A stretch of 56,076 nucleotides of DNA from assembly GCA_028278425.1 (NCBI GenBank), contig JANQEJ010000096.1, positions 1 through 56,076 of the forward strand, written 5' to 3'. This document shows, in pieces, positions 1 through 8,755 of this stretch. Position 1 is the stretch's first letter. Every line of letters starts with the position of its first letter. The stretch comes from Planctomycetota bacterium (GTDB lineage Bacteria; Planctomycetota; UBA1135; GCA-002686595). The notes below the pieces were generated by a model that had not been told where the DNA came from, did no database searches, and saw nothing but the letters and a program-made list of their open reading frames with translations. A program made the translations under genes and the position numbers.

Positions 1-17
1 GCGGCACCGTACGTCAA

Positions 18-866
18 CTACCCGTCGCGCAGGATGATGTTGTCGATCAGCCGCGTGCCGTGCAGGTCGACGGCGAGCGCGATGCACGCGTCGCCATCGA
101 TGCTCTCCACCGGCTGCATGTCGCGCAGGTCGACCACCGAGATGTAATCGACGGCGATCGCCGGCGCGCGGGCGAGGACTTCCCGGACATGGGCGACCAA
201 CGCGTCCGCCGACCGCTCGCCTTCGCGGAAGCGCGCGGCGGCCCCGGTCAGGGCCTCGTGCAGCAGCGGCGCGACCGCGCGGTCCTCGTCGTTCAGGTAC
301 GCGTTCCGCGACGACATCGCGAGCCCGTCGGGCTCGCGCACGGTCGGAAGGACGGACAGATCGATCTCCAGGTGCAGGTCCTCGATCATCCGCCGCACGG
401 TCACCGCCTGCTGGAGGTCCTTCTCGCCGAAGTAGGCGGCGTCCGGGCGCACGATCTCGAAGAGCTTCAGGACCACCGTGCAGATCCCGCGGAAGTAGCC
501 CGGCCGCGAGGCGCCGTCCATGCCCTCGGTGACCTTGTCCACCTCGACCCAGGTGCCGAACCCTTCGGGGTAGATCTCCTCCACCGCCGGCTCGAAACAA
601 AGGTCGACGCCGGCGGCGGCGAGCTTCGCGCCGTCCCCCTCGGGGTCGCGCGGGTAGCGGTCGAGGTCCATGTTCGGCCCGAACTGCGCCGGGTTGACGA
701 AGATGGAGGCGACGCTGACGTCGTTCTCGGCGACGCACCGCTCGACGAGGCTCATGTGGCCCGCGTGCAGGTAGCCCATCGTCGGGACGAAGCCGATCCG
801 CTTCCCGGCGGCCCGGAGGGGCTTCAGGACCTCGCGCACCCCGGCGATCGTCGTCGCGCGCTGCAT
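18..866 (-). CDS. panC: pantothenate synthetase (pantoate--beta-alanine ligase)
   Basis: Cytoplasmic enzyme of vitamin B5/CoA synthesis that joins pantoate and beta-alanine using ATP. The 282-aa product has the normal family length. Visible signatures are the HIGH-type motif PTMGYLHAGHMSLV (residues 28-41), the GEKDLQQ block, and the KMSKS-like loop with LAMSSRN. I chose the ATG at 866 over an upstream start at 914: it gives the usual short PanC N-terminus directly before the VPTMG motif, and the upstream extension would run into the divergent gene at 913. The 46-nt gap to that gene must hold both promoters. Just after the stop lies a short sequence (positions 3-13) that recurs at 17823-17833. 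The identification is firm. Confidence 0.96.
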   Translation of the reverse strand: MQRATTIAGVREVLKPLRAAGKRIGFVPTMGYLHAGHMSLVERCVAENDVSVASIFVNPAQFGPNMDLDRYPRDPEGDGAKLAAAGVDLCFEPAVEEIYPEGFGTWVEVDKVTEGMDGASRPGYFRGICTVVLKLFEIVRPDAAYFGEKDLQQAVTVRRMIEDLHLEIDLSVLPTVREPDGLAMSSRNAYLNDEDRAVAPLLHEALTGAAARFREGERSADALVAHVREVLARAPAIAVDYISVVDLRDMQPVESIDGDACIALAVDLHGTRLIDNIILRDG

Positions 867-912
867 TCGTTGAATCCGCCCCGCGGGCGGCGGGATTCTA
901 CAATCCGGACGC

Positions 913-2697
913 ATGAGAGCCTCCGCCGCCGTTCTCCTCCTCTTCGCCGCCCCCGGCTTCGGCCAGGAACCGGAATGGCGCGGCCGCTACGACGTCGCCT
1001 TCGAGCGCGACGGCGACGTCCCGGTCGCCCGGGTCGAGGCGGTCTTCACCTGGCTGGGCGCCAGGGGGCGCTTCCCCGACTGGGCGCCGGTCGAGATGAC
1101 CGACGGCGGCTTCGAGGGCGGCTACGGGGCCTTCGTGCGCGACTTCGAGCCGTTCCGGCCCGAGGGCGCGCCGAAGCCCAAGGAGCCCTTCCTGGCGGAG
1201 CTCCTGGACGCGGAGCACGCGCGCCACCGCGTGCCGGTGCTGCGCGACGGCACGCTGGCCTACCGCTACACGGTCGTGCTCGAGCACGATCCCGAGAAGC
1301 TCTTGGGCACGGACGAGACGCCGCACGCCTTCGGCGGCGGCGTCTTCTGGACGGGACGGGCGCTCTTCGCGGCGCCGCGGCCGGCGACGTTCGAGCTCGC
1401 CTTCCGCGCGCCGAAGGGCGAGCGCGTCGCCGCGTCGCACGCGCTGCACCCGAAGGAGAAGGGCGTCTACCTCGCCGCGGACGAGCGGGCGCTCCGCGAG
1501 TGCTTCCTGGCCGTCGGCGAGCACGACGCGCTCGAGCTCGACGTCGAGGGCTCGACCGTCCTGCTCGAGGTCGGCGACGGGCTGGCGGACGCGACGAAGA
1601 CCTTCGCGGAGACCATCGAGGAGTTCTTCGGCGCGACCGCCGAGCTGGCCGGCGGACCGCCGCCCGACCGCAGCGTCGTCCTGATGAGCAAGACCGCGCT
1701 GCCGGGCGAGCTCAGCGGCGCGGTCTTCGGCCGCGACGTGCGCGTGGTCGTCGACAAGGAGCTCGACGAGACGAACGAGATGAGCTGGCGGCCGCTCCTG
1801 TGCCACGAGCTCTTCCACCTCTACAACGGCTACCTGGTCCGCTTCGAGGACCGCCAGATGTGGTTCAGCGAGGGCTGGACCGACTACTTCACCTGGGTGC
1901 TCCTGACGCGGACCGGGCGCGTGTCGCCCGCGCGGCTCCTGGACACGTACCGCGGCCGCGCCACCGGCTACCTCGAGCAGGCGAAGGCGGATCCGCGCGG
2001 ACTGATCGCCGCCGGCGTGCGCGAGAACAAGAACCGCACGCTGATCTACGACGGCGGCGCGCTGGCGGCGCTGTGCCTCGACCTCCTGATCCGCGACGCG
2101 AGCGGGAACAGACGCTCGCTCGACGACGTCTTCGCCGGGCTCTACGAGGACGCCGAAGGAGGGCGGCGCGTAACGCTCGACGACCTCCGCCGTCGGCTCA
2201 AGAAGGCCGGCGGCAAGTCGGTGGCGGGCTTCCTCGAGCGCCACGTCGAGGGCGACGAGCCGCTACCGCTCGCCGAGTGCCTCGCGCTCGCCGGCGTGAC
2301 GCTCGTCGCCGAGACGCTCGAGCTCCCCGAGTACGAGCCGTGCCTGGTCGACCTGCTCCAGACCCCCGGCTCGACGAGCACGGGTCGCGGGATCCTGATC
2401 CAGCGCACGAACGCGTCGGGCCTGAAGGTCGACGACGTCCTGGTCGAGCTCGCCGGCCACGTCGTCGAGGGCTTCGGCGACCTGCCGCTCGCGCTGCGCG
2501 GCGCCGAGCCGGGCTCGAAGGTCCCCGCCGTCGTGCGGCGCAAGGGCGAGCGCAAGGAGGTCGACGTGCGCCTCGGCCGGCCGGACGGTCCGCTGCCGAC
2601 CGCGGCGGTCTTCTGCGTGCTGCTCGAGCTCGACCCGAAGCCGTCGAAGAAGGCGCTCGCGATCCGCGCGAGCGCGTTCGGGTCGGACTTCCGCTGA
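913..2697 (+). CDS. secreted M61 (glycyl aminopeptidase-like) metallopeptidase with PDZ domain
   Basis: A 594-aa exported zinc peptidase of the M61 type. The N-terminus (about residues 1-17) is a signal peptide ending in FGQ. Catalytic residues are visible: HELFH (H298, E299, H302) followed by FSEGWTDYF, where E320 is the expected third zinc ligand. The C-terminal part (about 485-565) looks like a PDZ domain, as in other M61 enzymes. Its substrate cannot be read from the sequence; family members favour N-terminal Gly or Ala. It is divergent from panC and convergent with the lipoprotein gene whose stop begins 2 nt beyond its own, so it is probably monocistronic. Confidence 0.85.
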   Translation: MRASAAVLLLFAAPGFGQEPEWRGRYDVAFERDGDVPVARVEAVFTWLGARGRFPDWAPVEMTDGGFEGGYGAFVRDFEPFRPEGAPKPKEPFLAELLDAEHARHRVPVLRDGTLAYRYTVVLEHDPEKLLGTDETPHAFGGGVFWTGRALFAAPRPATFELAFRAPKGERVAASHALHPKEKGVYLAADERALRECFLAVGEHDALELDVEGSTVLLEVGDGLADATKTFAETIEEFFGATAELAGGPPPDRSVVLMSKTALPGELSGAVFGRDVRVVVDKELDETNEMSWRPLLCHELFHLYNGYLVRFEDRQMWFSEGWTDYFTWVLLTRTGRVSPARLLDTYRGRATGYLEQAKADPRGLIAAGVRENKNRTLIYDGGALAALCLDLLIRDASGNRRSLDDVFAGLYEDAEGGRRVTLDDLRRRLKKAGGKSVAGFLERHVEGDEPLPLAECLALAGVTLVAETLELPEYEPCLVDLLQTPGSTSTGRGILIQRTNASGLKVDDVLVELAGHVVEGFGDLPLALRGAEPGSKVPAVVRRKGERKEVDVRLGRPDGPLPTAAVFCVLLELDPKPSKKALAIRASAFGSDFR

Positions 2698-2698
2698 C

Positions 2699-3316
2699 TC
2701 AGAGCCGGCGCAGACGCACCGCGTGCACGGCCGCGCGCGTGTTGTAGGCGGCGATCCCGAGCGGCAGGCTCGGCGCCACGTCGGAGCGGATCGCGATGAC
2801 GTGGCCGACGCGCGGCTGCTCGAAGAGGAGCTCGCCGTCGACCCATGCCTTGACGGCCGCCGCGGTCACGCGCACGTGTACGCGGTAGACCCGCCCGGTC
2901 TCGAAGGCGCGGAAGGACTTCGTCGCGTTCCCCGACGCGTCCTCGCCGTCGACGCAGGAGAGCCCTACGAGCGCGCCGCCCCACCCGCCGAGGATCAGCG
3001 TCGCGGCGCCGTCGCCCACGGGGAAGGTCAGCCCGCAGAAGAAGTCGGTGCCGGCGAGCCGCGCGGCCTCGACCGCGAGCTCGTAGTTCTCGCGCGGCAC
3101 GTCGCCCGTCCAGCTCACGCCGGTCATCGGCGAGCCGAAGTCGAGCAGCAGGCGCCCGCCGTCCACGCGCACCTCGCCGCCGCCGGCGAACTCGGACGGC
3201 CGCCAGCCGGCGAGGCTCTCGCCGTCGAAGAGCGCTTCGCCGTTCGGGCTCGCGCAGGAAGCGAGCCCCGCCGCAAGGCAAGCGATCAGAACCCGCAGGA
3301 CGTGTGGTCGATGCAC
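2699..3316 (-). CDS. DUF1080-like (LamG-fold) lipoprotein
   Basis: A 205-aa protein with a lipoprotein signal peptide; the lipobox is LASC, with acylated Cys at about residue 21. The mature part starts with LFDGESLAGW, the typical opening of the DUF1080 / 3-keto-disaccharide hydrolase-like jelly-roll family common in planctomycetes. The fold is usually carbohydrate-related, but no catalytic residues can be assigned here. The ATG lies 31 nt inside the end of the upstream gene, so the two are probably cotranscribed and coupled. It is the last gene of the minus-strand run and meets the M61 gene tail to tail. Confidence 0.72.
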   Translation of the reverse strand: MHRPHVLRVLIACLAAGLASCASPNGEALFDGESLAGWRPSEFAGGGEVRVDGGRLLLDFGSPMTGVSWTGDVPRENYELAVEAARLAGTDFFCGLTFPVGDGAATLILGGWGGALVGLSCVDGEDASGNATKSFRAFETGRVYRVHVRVTAAAVKAWVDGELLFEQPRVGHVIAIRSDVAPSLPLGIAAYNTRAAVHAVRLRRL

Positions 3317-3921
3317 GCGGGGCCGAAGAAGAACTCGATCCCGAGCGGGTTGGTCAGCGCGGCCTGTCCGGTGACCGGTCCGACCTCGACGTGGAGCCCC
3401 TGCACGGTGACGGTGATCCCCACGAGCCCGACCGGCGGGATCGGCACGTCGAGGGTCCCGCCCACGCCGGCCTGCCCGAGAAGGATGGGCGGCGGCTGGA
3501 GGAAGAGCACGCCGAGCGGATCGCCCAAGTCGAGGAAGTCCGGCCCGCCCACCGACGCGGCCAGGTAGTTCAAGCTGACCGTCGGCGGCCCGATCTTGAA
3601 GCGGATCGTGCAGCCCGGCCGCGGCGTGCCGCAGGCGTCGAGCGTCGCCGTCGCCGGGGTGACGCTCGTCACGAGCATCACGGGCTGGGGGCAGACCGGG
3701 TCGAGCAGGAGCGGGCCGCTCAGCCGCACCACCTGGCCGGCGAGCCCCGACAGGCTCACCGCGCTCGCGGGATCGAGGAAGACGCCGGCGTCCTGGATCT
3801 GGAAGGCGTACGGGCAGGTCACGGTGCCCGGCCCCGCCGGCTCGACGATGCCGTTGATGTGCACGTCCTGCGCGGCCGTTACGGAAGAGAGAAGCAAGAG
3901 AGCGAACAGTGCTTTCTTCAT
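3286..3921 (-). CDS. exported protein of unknown function with planctomycete-type C-terminal module
   Basis: A 211-aa protein with a clear Sec signal peptide (MKKALFALLLLSSVTAAQ, cleaved after AQ). The middle part has four cysteines in two close pairs (CPYAF, CPQP, ACGTP, GCTIRF), suggesting disulfides outside the cytoplasm. The last 60 residues (around PPVGLVGITVTVQGLHVEVGP and ALTNPLG) resemble the C-terminal module seen in the exported proteins at 44642-46879 and 50111-52762. No enzymatic motif is visible. The 64-nt gap to the gene upstream may or may not contain its own promoter. Confidence 0.7.
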   Translation of the reverse strand: MKKALFALLLLSSVTAAQDVHINGIVEPAGPGTVTCPYAFQIQDAGVFLDPASAVSLSGLAGQVVRLSGPLLLDPVCPQPVMLVTSVTPATATLDACGTPRPGCTIRFKIGPPTVSLNYLAASVGGPDFLDLGDPLGVLFLQPPPILLGQAGVGGTLDVPIPPVGLVGITVTVQGLHVEVGPVTGQAALTNPLGIEFFFGPACIDHTSCGF

Positions 3922-3985
3922 GGAGTTCCTCGGGGTTTCCGGAGTCTTGAGCCGAGACTCTCCCAGTGTGCGCCGGGCGGCCCGG

Positions 3986-4714
3986 TCACGAAACCCCGGC
4001 GTCCGGCTCTTCCGCGGCGAAGCGCGCCGCGAAGTCCTCCGCCATGCGCGGCCCCGCGCCGGCGTCCTCGTGCTTGAAGAAGACGTGGACCTCCCTCCAC
4101 GGCTGCGCGCGCACCTTCTCGGCCCAGGCGTCCAGGTCCGCCGCCCCGTAGTCGGGCCGCCGCAGCCGCAGGTAGCCGAAGTCGGCCGTGGACACGAGCT
4201 CCGGCGCGCCGCCCTCGACGCCGTCGGCGACGCAGAGCGCGGCGCCGCGGTCCGCGAGGATCGCGTGCACCTCGTCGTCGAACCACGACGCGTGGCGGAA
4301 CTCGAACACCGCCCGCAGGCCGTCGGGCAGCCGCCCGCAGAAGGCGCGCAGCCGGTCGGCGCTCTTTCGCATCGTCGGCGGGAGCTGGAACAGGATCGGG
4401 CCGCCGTTCGCGCCCAGCGTCTGCGCGGCCTGCCACACGAAGCTCAGCGGCTCGTCCGCGCTCTCCTTCAGGCGCGCGAAGTGCGTGACGCGGCGCGAGG
4501 CCTTCAGCACGAAGACGAAGTCGTCCGGCACCTGCTCGGCCCAGTGCTCGACGACGGACGTCTTCGGAATGCGGTAGAAGGTGTTGTTGATCTCGACCGC
4601 GTTCAGGCGCGTGGCGTAGTAGGCGAGGAAGCCGGCGGCGGCGAGGTCCTCCGGATAGAAGGGCCCCTTCCACTCCTTGTAGCTGTAGCCGCTCGTTCCG
4701 ACGCGGAGCTTCAC
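3986..4714 (-). CDS. DUF72 (YecE-like) family protein
   Basis: A 242-aa cytoplasmic protein with TIM-barrel features of DUF72: N-terminal VGTSGYSYKEWKGPFYP, then INNTFYRIP, FVFVLKASRRVTH, ILFQLPP and FEFRHASW, all characteristic blocks of the family. The biochemical function of DUF72 proteins is not established. The GTG start at 4714 directly precedes the conserved KLRVGTSGY segment. Only 9 nt separate it from the upstream cytochrome gene, so it is probably in the same transcript, although a functional link is not obvious. Confidence 0.88.
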   Translation of the reverse strand: MKLRVGTSGYSYKEWKGPFYPEDLAAAGFLAYYATRLNAVEINNTFYRIPKTSVVEHWAEQVPDDFVFVLKASRRVTHFARLKESADEPLSFVWQAAQTLGANGGPILFQLPPTMRKSADRLRAFCGRLPDGLRAVFEFRHASWFDDEVHAILADRGAALCVADGVEGGAPELVSTADFGYLRLRRPDYGAADLDAWAEKVRAQPWREVHVFFKHEDAGAGPRMAEDFAARFAAEEPDAGVS

Positions 4715-4723
4715 GCGTTCAGG

Positions 4724-5665
4724 TTAGAGCTCGCCCGACCACTCGCCCAGCAGGAACGACTCCTCGACCGGCAAGAGGGGCAAAGGGCGGAAGTAGAGCC
4801 GCACCCGCGCGCGCGACGCGTCCGGAGGCACCGGGAACGCGAGCACGCGGACCTCGTCGGGGGTCAGCCGGTTGTCGGCGCGGTCCTCGCCGCGGCGCGG
4901 CTTGCGCAGCAGCTCGGTCCGCGGCGGCGCGTCGTCAAAGGCCACCTCGATCAGGAGCGAGCGCGACGGGATCTCGCCGGGGAACTTGTGCCCGGTGCGG
5001 TTGCGCAGCGTCAGCCGGACCTCGCCGTCCGCGAGCTCCGCGGACCAGTCGAGGCCGCGCTTCACGAAGTCGGGGTTCAGCCCGCCGTTCGGCCCGTGGC
5101 TGCGACCGCGGCGGTGCGTCGTCGGCTGCATGTGGCAGTCCACGCACCGGATGCCGAGCGCGAACGCGTCGGATTCCTCGTACTCGGCGAAGGCCTGGTG
5201 CGTCGGCTCGTGGCACGGGTAACAGTGGTCCGCCTCGAGCAGCCGCGGCTCGTAACGCGGTCGGCAAGGCGCGCCCTCGATCGTGCGCGCGGCCGCGACG
5301 CCGTCGGCGAGGCCGTGGCAGGAGAGGCAGTGCACGCCGTCCGCCTGGTTGAAGTCGCGGTAGTCCGGCCGGCGGTCGAAGCCCGTCTCGAACACCGAGC
5401 GCGGGCTGTGGCACGGGCGGCAGCTCTCCTTCGCGAAGTCGTTCGTCGCCGCGCGCACGTTCGCGTTCGTCCACGCGCGAGCGTGGAGGCTCTGGGACCA
5501 CTCGGCGTAGACCTCCTGGTGGCAGCCGCCGCAGGCGGCGATCGACGGCAGGTCGATGCGCTCGTGGGGCGGGCGCTCCGGCTCCTGCTCGTCGGCGATG
5601 CCCGCGGCGCAGGCGGCCGCGAGGCCCAGGAGCGCGAGCGCCGCTACCGCTTCTCGACGAGCCAC
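4724..5665 (-). CDS. exported pentaheme c-type cytochrome
   Basis: A 313-aa exported electron-transfer protein. A GTG start at 5665 gives the signal peptide MARREAVAALALLGLAAACA. Five CxxCH heme-binding motifs are visible: CGGCH (45-49), CRPCH (82-86), CLSCH (113-117), CYPCH (148-152) and CVDCH (174-178). The C-terminal domain (RNRTGHKFPG...PSRSLLIEV) is the beta-rich region typical of cytochrome c554-like multiheme proteins in planctomycetes and deltaproteobacteria. The start lies 22 nt inside the HEAT-repeat gene upstream, so the two are translationally coupled and may work together outside the cytoplasm. The electron donor and acceptor are unknown. Confidence 0.85.
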   Translation of the reverse strand: MARREAVAALALLGLAAACAAGIADEQEPERPPHERIDLPSIAACGGCHQEVYAEWSQSLHARAWTNANVRAATNDFAKESCRPCHSPRSVFETGFDRRPDYRDFNQADGVHCLSCHGLADGVAAARTIEGAPCRPRYEPRLLEADHCYPCHEPTHQAFAEYEESDAFALGIRCVDCHMQPTTHRRGRSHGPNGGLNPDFVKRGLDWSAELADGEVRLTLRNRTGHKFPGEIPSRSLLIEVAFDDAPPRTELLRKPRRGEDRADNRLTPDEVRVLAFPVPPDASRARVRLYFRPLPLLPVEESFLLGEWSGEL

Positions 5666-8097
5666 CGCCAGTAGGCCTCCGCGGCTTCGAAGCGCTCGGC
5701 GCTCTTCCCGTACATCCAGTCCGCGAACACGTCGCGGCCGCTCAGGTGCCGCAGGCTCTCGTAGGCGCAGTAGCGCGTGAAGCCGTCGTCGTCGAGGAGA
5801 AAGGCGGCGAGCGTGCGCTCCGCCGACTTGTGCCCCGCGACCCCGAGCGCGAGGCACGCGACCGCGCGGTAGCGGTTGCGCTTGTTGTTGAGGAACGAGA
5901 TCAGGAGCTCCGACGCCTGCGGCTCGCGCGTGCGGCCGAGGCTGAGCAGGATCTCCTCCTCGAGCATCACGCGCGGCAGGAACTCGCCCTGGTTCCGGTT
6001 CACCCGCGGCAGCGCGTAGCCGAGCAGGTACTCGACCACCGCGTCGACGATCAGGCGCTGGTAGCCCAGGTCGGTCTGGTGCGCCTTCGCCCCGGAGATC
6101 AGGCCCAGGACGTGCTTTCTGTGCTTCGCGCGCGTCGGCTCGGTGATCGCCGGGTTGATCGTCTGCCTCAGCAGCATGGCGAGCAGCTCGTCGATGCGCT
6201 CGCGGAGCTCCGTCTTCTGCCCGCCCTGGGCGGCGAGCGCGACGAGGCCCTCGACGCGGCGGCGCACCTCCTCCGGCAGGCGGTCGAAGGAGTGGCGCGG
6301 GTCCTTCGGGTGCACGAGCAGCGGCACGACGTCCTCGGTCGTGAGGAGCTTGCGCTTGCTCAGCGCGCGGATCGCGGTCAGGTAGAGGTAGCGCTCCTCG
6401 GGATCGCCGCCGCCCGGCTCCATCGCCGCGCACTTCGCGAGCAGCGCCCGGCACTGCGCCTCGATCGCCGGGTGCGGCCCGGCCGCCGACACCTCGAGCG
6501 CCTGGATGCGCATGCCGGTCGGCTCGCCCGGATCGGCGAGGATGCTCGCCGCGGCCGCCACCTGGTCCTCCCAGGGAAGCTGCACCAGCGCGAAGCCGCG
6601 CAGCGACGATTCCGTCCGCTTGTCAAGGACGATCTCGCGCAGGGCCTTGACGCCCTCCTCCCCCACCTCGCGCAGGGCGCGCAGGTAGAGGAAGCGCACC
6701 GGCGGGTGGACGAAGCGCAAGGAGTCGTTGCTCCCGCGCGCGGTGAACGCGAGCCGCGGGTCGCCCGCCACCGGCGCGGTCTCGCGCAGCGCGAGCAGCC
6801 GGCGCGCGAGCACCTTGTCGCCCGCGTCGAGCCGGACGCGCACGATCAGCGCGAGCTGCGCCAGGATCTCGCCGCGCATCTCGGGCGGGTCGGGCGAGTC
6901 CGCGCGGAGCGTGGAGCGCTTGCCGGGCGGCCGGAACTCCTTCGGCTTGTTCGTCGCCTCCCGGTCCACGCGCTCGACGAACGCGGCCACCTCGCCGCGG
7001 TGCGCGCGGTGGTGCATCCGCGCCAGGGCGGAGAGGATCGCCATCAGGAGGTCGGTGTCCTCCGGCAACGCCTCTTCGCCCAGCTTCAGCAGCTTCGGCG
7101 TGGCCGACTCGGCGTTCATCTTCCCGAGCGCCGCGATCAGCGCCACGCGCGTCATCGGGTCGGCCGTGTCCGCGAGCCGCTTCTCCAGGGAGCGCGTGTC
7201 CATTCTCCCGCGGAAGCGCGAGATGCCGTTCAGCGCGCGCACGAGCACCACCGGATCCCCGGTGTCCGCCGCCGCGTCGAGCAGCGTGTTCACCGCCGAC
7301 AGTGTCTCGTACCGCGCCAGCGCCGCCACGGCGTTGCGCCGCACGAAGGCGCACTCGTCGTCGACGTAGGACGCCACGAGCCGCTCGAGGTCCTCGGAGA
7401 AGAGGAAGAGCCGCTCGCCGAAGCCGGACACCGGGTCGTGCGGGTACTTCGTCGCGAGCTCCTCGAACACGAAGCGCAGGAGCATCGTCTCGCGCGGGTC
7501 CTCGCCCTTCTTCGCCTTGGGCTGCGCGTCGACGCTCGGCTCGATGTAGGTGTGCAGCCAGAGCACCGGGTCGCGCAGCGCCTCCTCGCTCGCCGCCGCG
7601 CCGAGGATCGCGAGCGTCGGCTCGCCGATCTCGGTGAGATGCACCAGCGTCTCCGCGCGCGACACCGCCTCGGGGTGCAGCATCAGCCGCAGGAGCGGCG
7701 CCACGGTCATCCAGTACAGCGCGTCGCCGGGCAGCGGCAGCTCGGGATGGTTGCCCGCGTGCCCGGTGCGCGGCCCGCGGCTGGACGGCTGCATCTGTAC
7801 CCAGCTCAAGTGCGCGGCGAGATCCCAGGTCAGGATGCGCACGAGCCCGAACGACGACGACACCTGCACGTCCATCCCCGCGCTGGCGGGCTTCGACGTC
7901 GTGCGGCCCTCGTTCACGTCGCCACCGCGACCCGGCGTCGTCGCGAAGAGCGGCCCCGCCTCCGGCGTGATCGCCGGGAAGGCCTTGCTCCAGTCCACCG
8001 GCGAGCCGGGCGGGATGGCCACGTCGAGGTCGCGGCGCGGCTCGACGAGGAGCGCTCCGGCGGCGAGGCAACCGGCGAGGCGGAGGGCGGCGGTCAT
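5644..8097 (-). CDS. exported HEAT-repeat protein
   Basis: A long (817 aa) protein with a short N-terminal signal-like segment (MTAALRLAGCLAAGALLVEP). The body is mostly alpha-helical HEAT-type repeats, for example around CAFVRRNAVAALARYETL, TRVALIAALGKMNAES and RYRAVACLALGVAGHKSAE, typical of protein-binding scaffolds. No catalytic motif is seen. Its 3' end overlaps the pentaheme cytochrome gene by 22 nt, which suggests it scaffolds or matures that cytochrome; this is an inference. The upstream dsbA-like gene ends 36 nt before its ATG, consistent with one transcript from glnS downwards. Confidence 0.75.
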   Translation of the reverse strand: MTAALRLAGCLAAGALLVEPRRDLDVAIPPGSPVDWSKAFPAITPEAGPLFATTPGRGGDVNEGRTTSKPASAGMDVQVSSSFGLVRILTWDLAAHLSWVQMQPSSRGPRTGHAGNHPELPLPGDALYWMTVAPLLRLMLHPEAVSRAETLVHLTEIGEPTLAILGAAASEEALRDPVLWLHTYIEPSVDAQPKAKKGEDPRETMLLRFVFEELATKYPHDPVSGFGERLFLFSEDLERLVASYVDDECAFVRRNAVAALARYETLSAVNTLLDAAADTGDPVVLVRALNGISRFRGRMDTRSLEKRLADTADPMTRVALIAALGKMNAESATPKLLKLGEEALPEDTDLLMAILSALARMHHRAHRGEVAAFVERVDREATNKPKEFRPPGKRSTLRADSPDPPEMRGEILAQLALIVRVRLDAGDKVLARRLLALRETAPVAGDPRLAFTARGSNDSLRFVHPPVRFLYLRALREVGEEGVKALREIVLDKRTESSLRGFALVQLPWEDQVAAAASILADPGEPTGMRIQALEVSAAGPHPAIEAQCRALLAKCAAMEPGGGDPEERYLYLTAIRALSKRKLLTTEDVVPLLVHPKDPRHSFDRLPEEVRRRVEGLVALAAQGGQKTELRERIDELLAMLLRQTINPAITEPTRAKHRKHVLGLISGAKAHQTDLGYQRLIVDAVVEYLLGYALPRVNRNQGEFLPRVMLEEEILLSLGRTREPQASELLISFLNNKRNRYRAVACLALGVAGHKSAERTLAAFLLDDDGFTRYCAYESLRHLSGRDVFADWMYGKSAERFEAAEAYWRWLVEKR

Positions 8098-8133
8098 GCA
8101 GGGGGCAGCGTCGCCGACTCTAGCGGCCTGCGC

Positions 8134-8751
8134 TCACGAAGTTGCACCCCGATCGCGCAGGGCGCGCAGGAGCTCGTCGGCGGGCACCCAGCCGCGGGTG
8201 AGCACGGCCGCCGCGCCGTCCACCGCGAGGGCCGTGGACGGGAACGAGGTGACGCCGAGCGCCGCCCGCACCGCGAAGTCCTCGTGCAGGAGGGCGTCCA
8301 CCGCGGGCGAGGCGAGGTCCGCGGCGAAGCGGTCGGCGTCGAGGCCGCGCTCCCGGGCGACGGCGATCAGCGTCTCGGCGTCGGACGGGTTGCGCGCCTC
8401 GAGGTAATAGGCGCGTTGGATTGCGGCAAACATGGCTTCGGCGTCGCCCTGCAATCCCCCGGCGATCACGGCGCGGCAGGCGGGATACGTCGAGCGCCGC
8501 GGCTCGCAACGCGTCCAGAAGTCCCGGTTGAACTCCGCGCCGGTCGCGGCCTCGACCGCGTCCCACGCGCCCTGAACGTAGCGGCGCGTCTCCTCGGGCA
8601 TCGGCTCGTCGCTGTCGCGCGCGAGCCCGCCCATCACGAAGCGGACCTCGACGTCGTCCGCGAGCGCGGCGCGGGCCGCGTCGATCGCCGGACGGAAGCC
8701 CCAGCACCAGGAGCACATCGGGTCGGCGACGTAGAGGAAGCGCCGCGCCAC
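8134..8751 (-). CDS. DsbA-family (FrnE-like) thiol-disulfide oxidoreductase
   Basis: A 205-aa protein with an N-terminal thioredoxin-fold active site, DPMCSWCWGF (C13 and C16), and a helical insertion, as in DsbA/FrnE/HCCA-isomerase relatives. The cis-Pro region is GVTSFPSTALAV. There is no signal peptide, so it should act in the cytoplasm like FrnE. A GTG start at 8751 directly precedes the first beta strand (ARRFLYVADPMC). It begins 4 nt after the glnS stop, so it is coupled to glnS. A reading that starts further upstream would overlap glnS extensively and adds only low-complexity sequence. Confidence 0.82.
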   Translation of the reverse strand: MARRFLYVADPMCSWCWGFRPAIDAARAALADDVEVRFVMGGLARDSDEPMPEETRRYVQGAWDAVEAATGAEFNRDFWTRCEPRRSTYPACRAVIAGGLQGDAEAMFAAIQRAYYLEARNPSDAETLIAVARERGLDADRFAADLASPAVDALLHEDFAVRAALGVTSFPSTALAVDGAAAVLTRGWVPADELLRALRDRGATS

Positions 8752-8755
8752 CGTG

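Noticed and set aside
898..2244. Minus-strand frame opposite the M61 peptidase
   Set aside because: Codon pattern and composition are those of an antisense shadow; the M61 protein has intact catalytic motifs.
60..2747. Long open frame on the plus strand antisense to panC and overlapping the M61 gene
   Set aside because: It is Arg/Ala-rich, low-complexity and matches nothing; it is a typical shadow frame in high-GC DNA, with panC and M61 clearly supported on the other frames.
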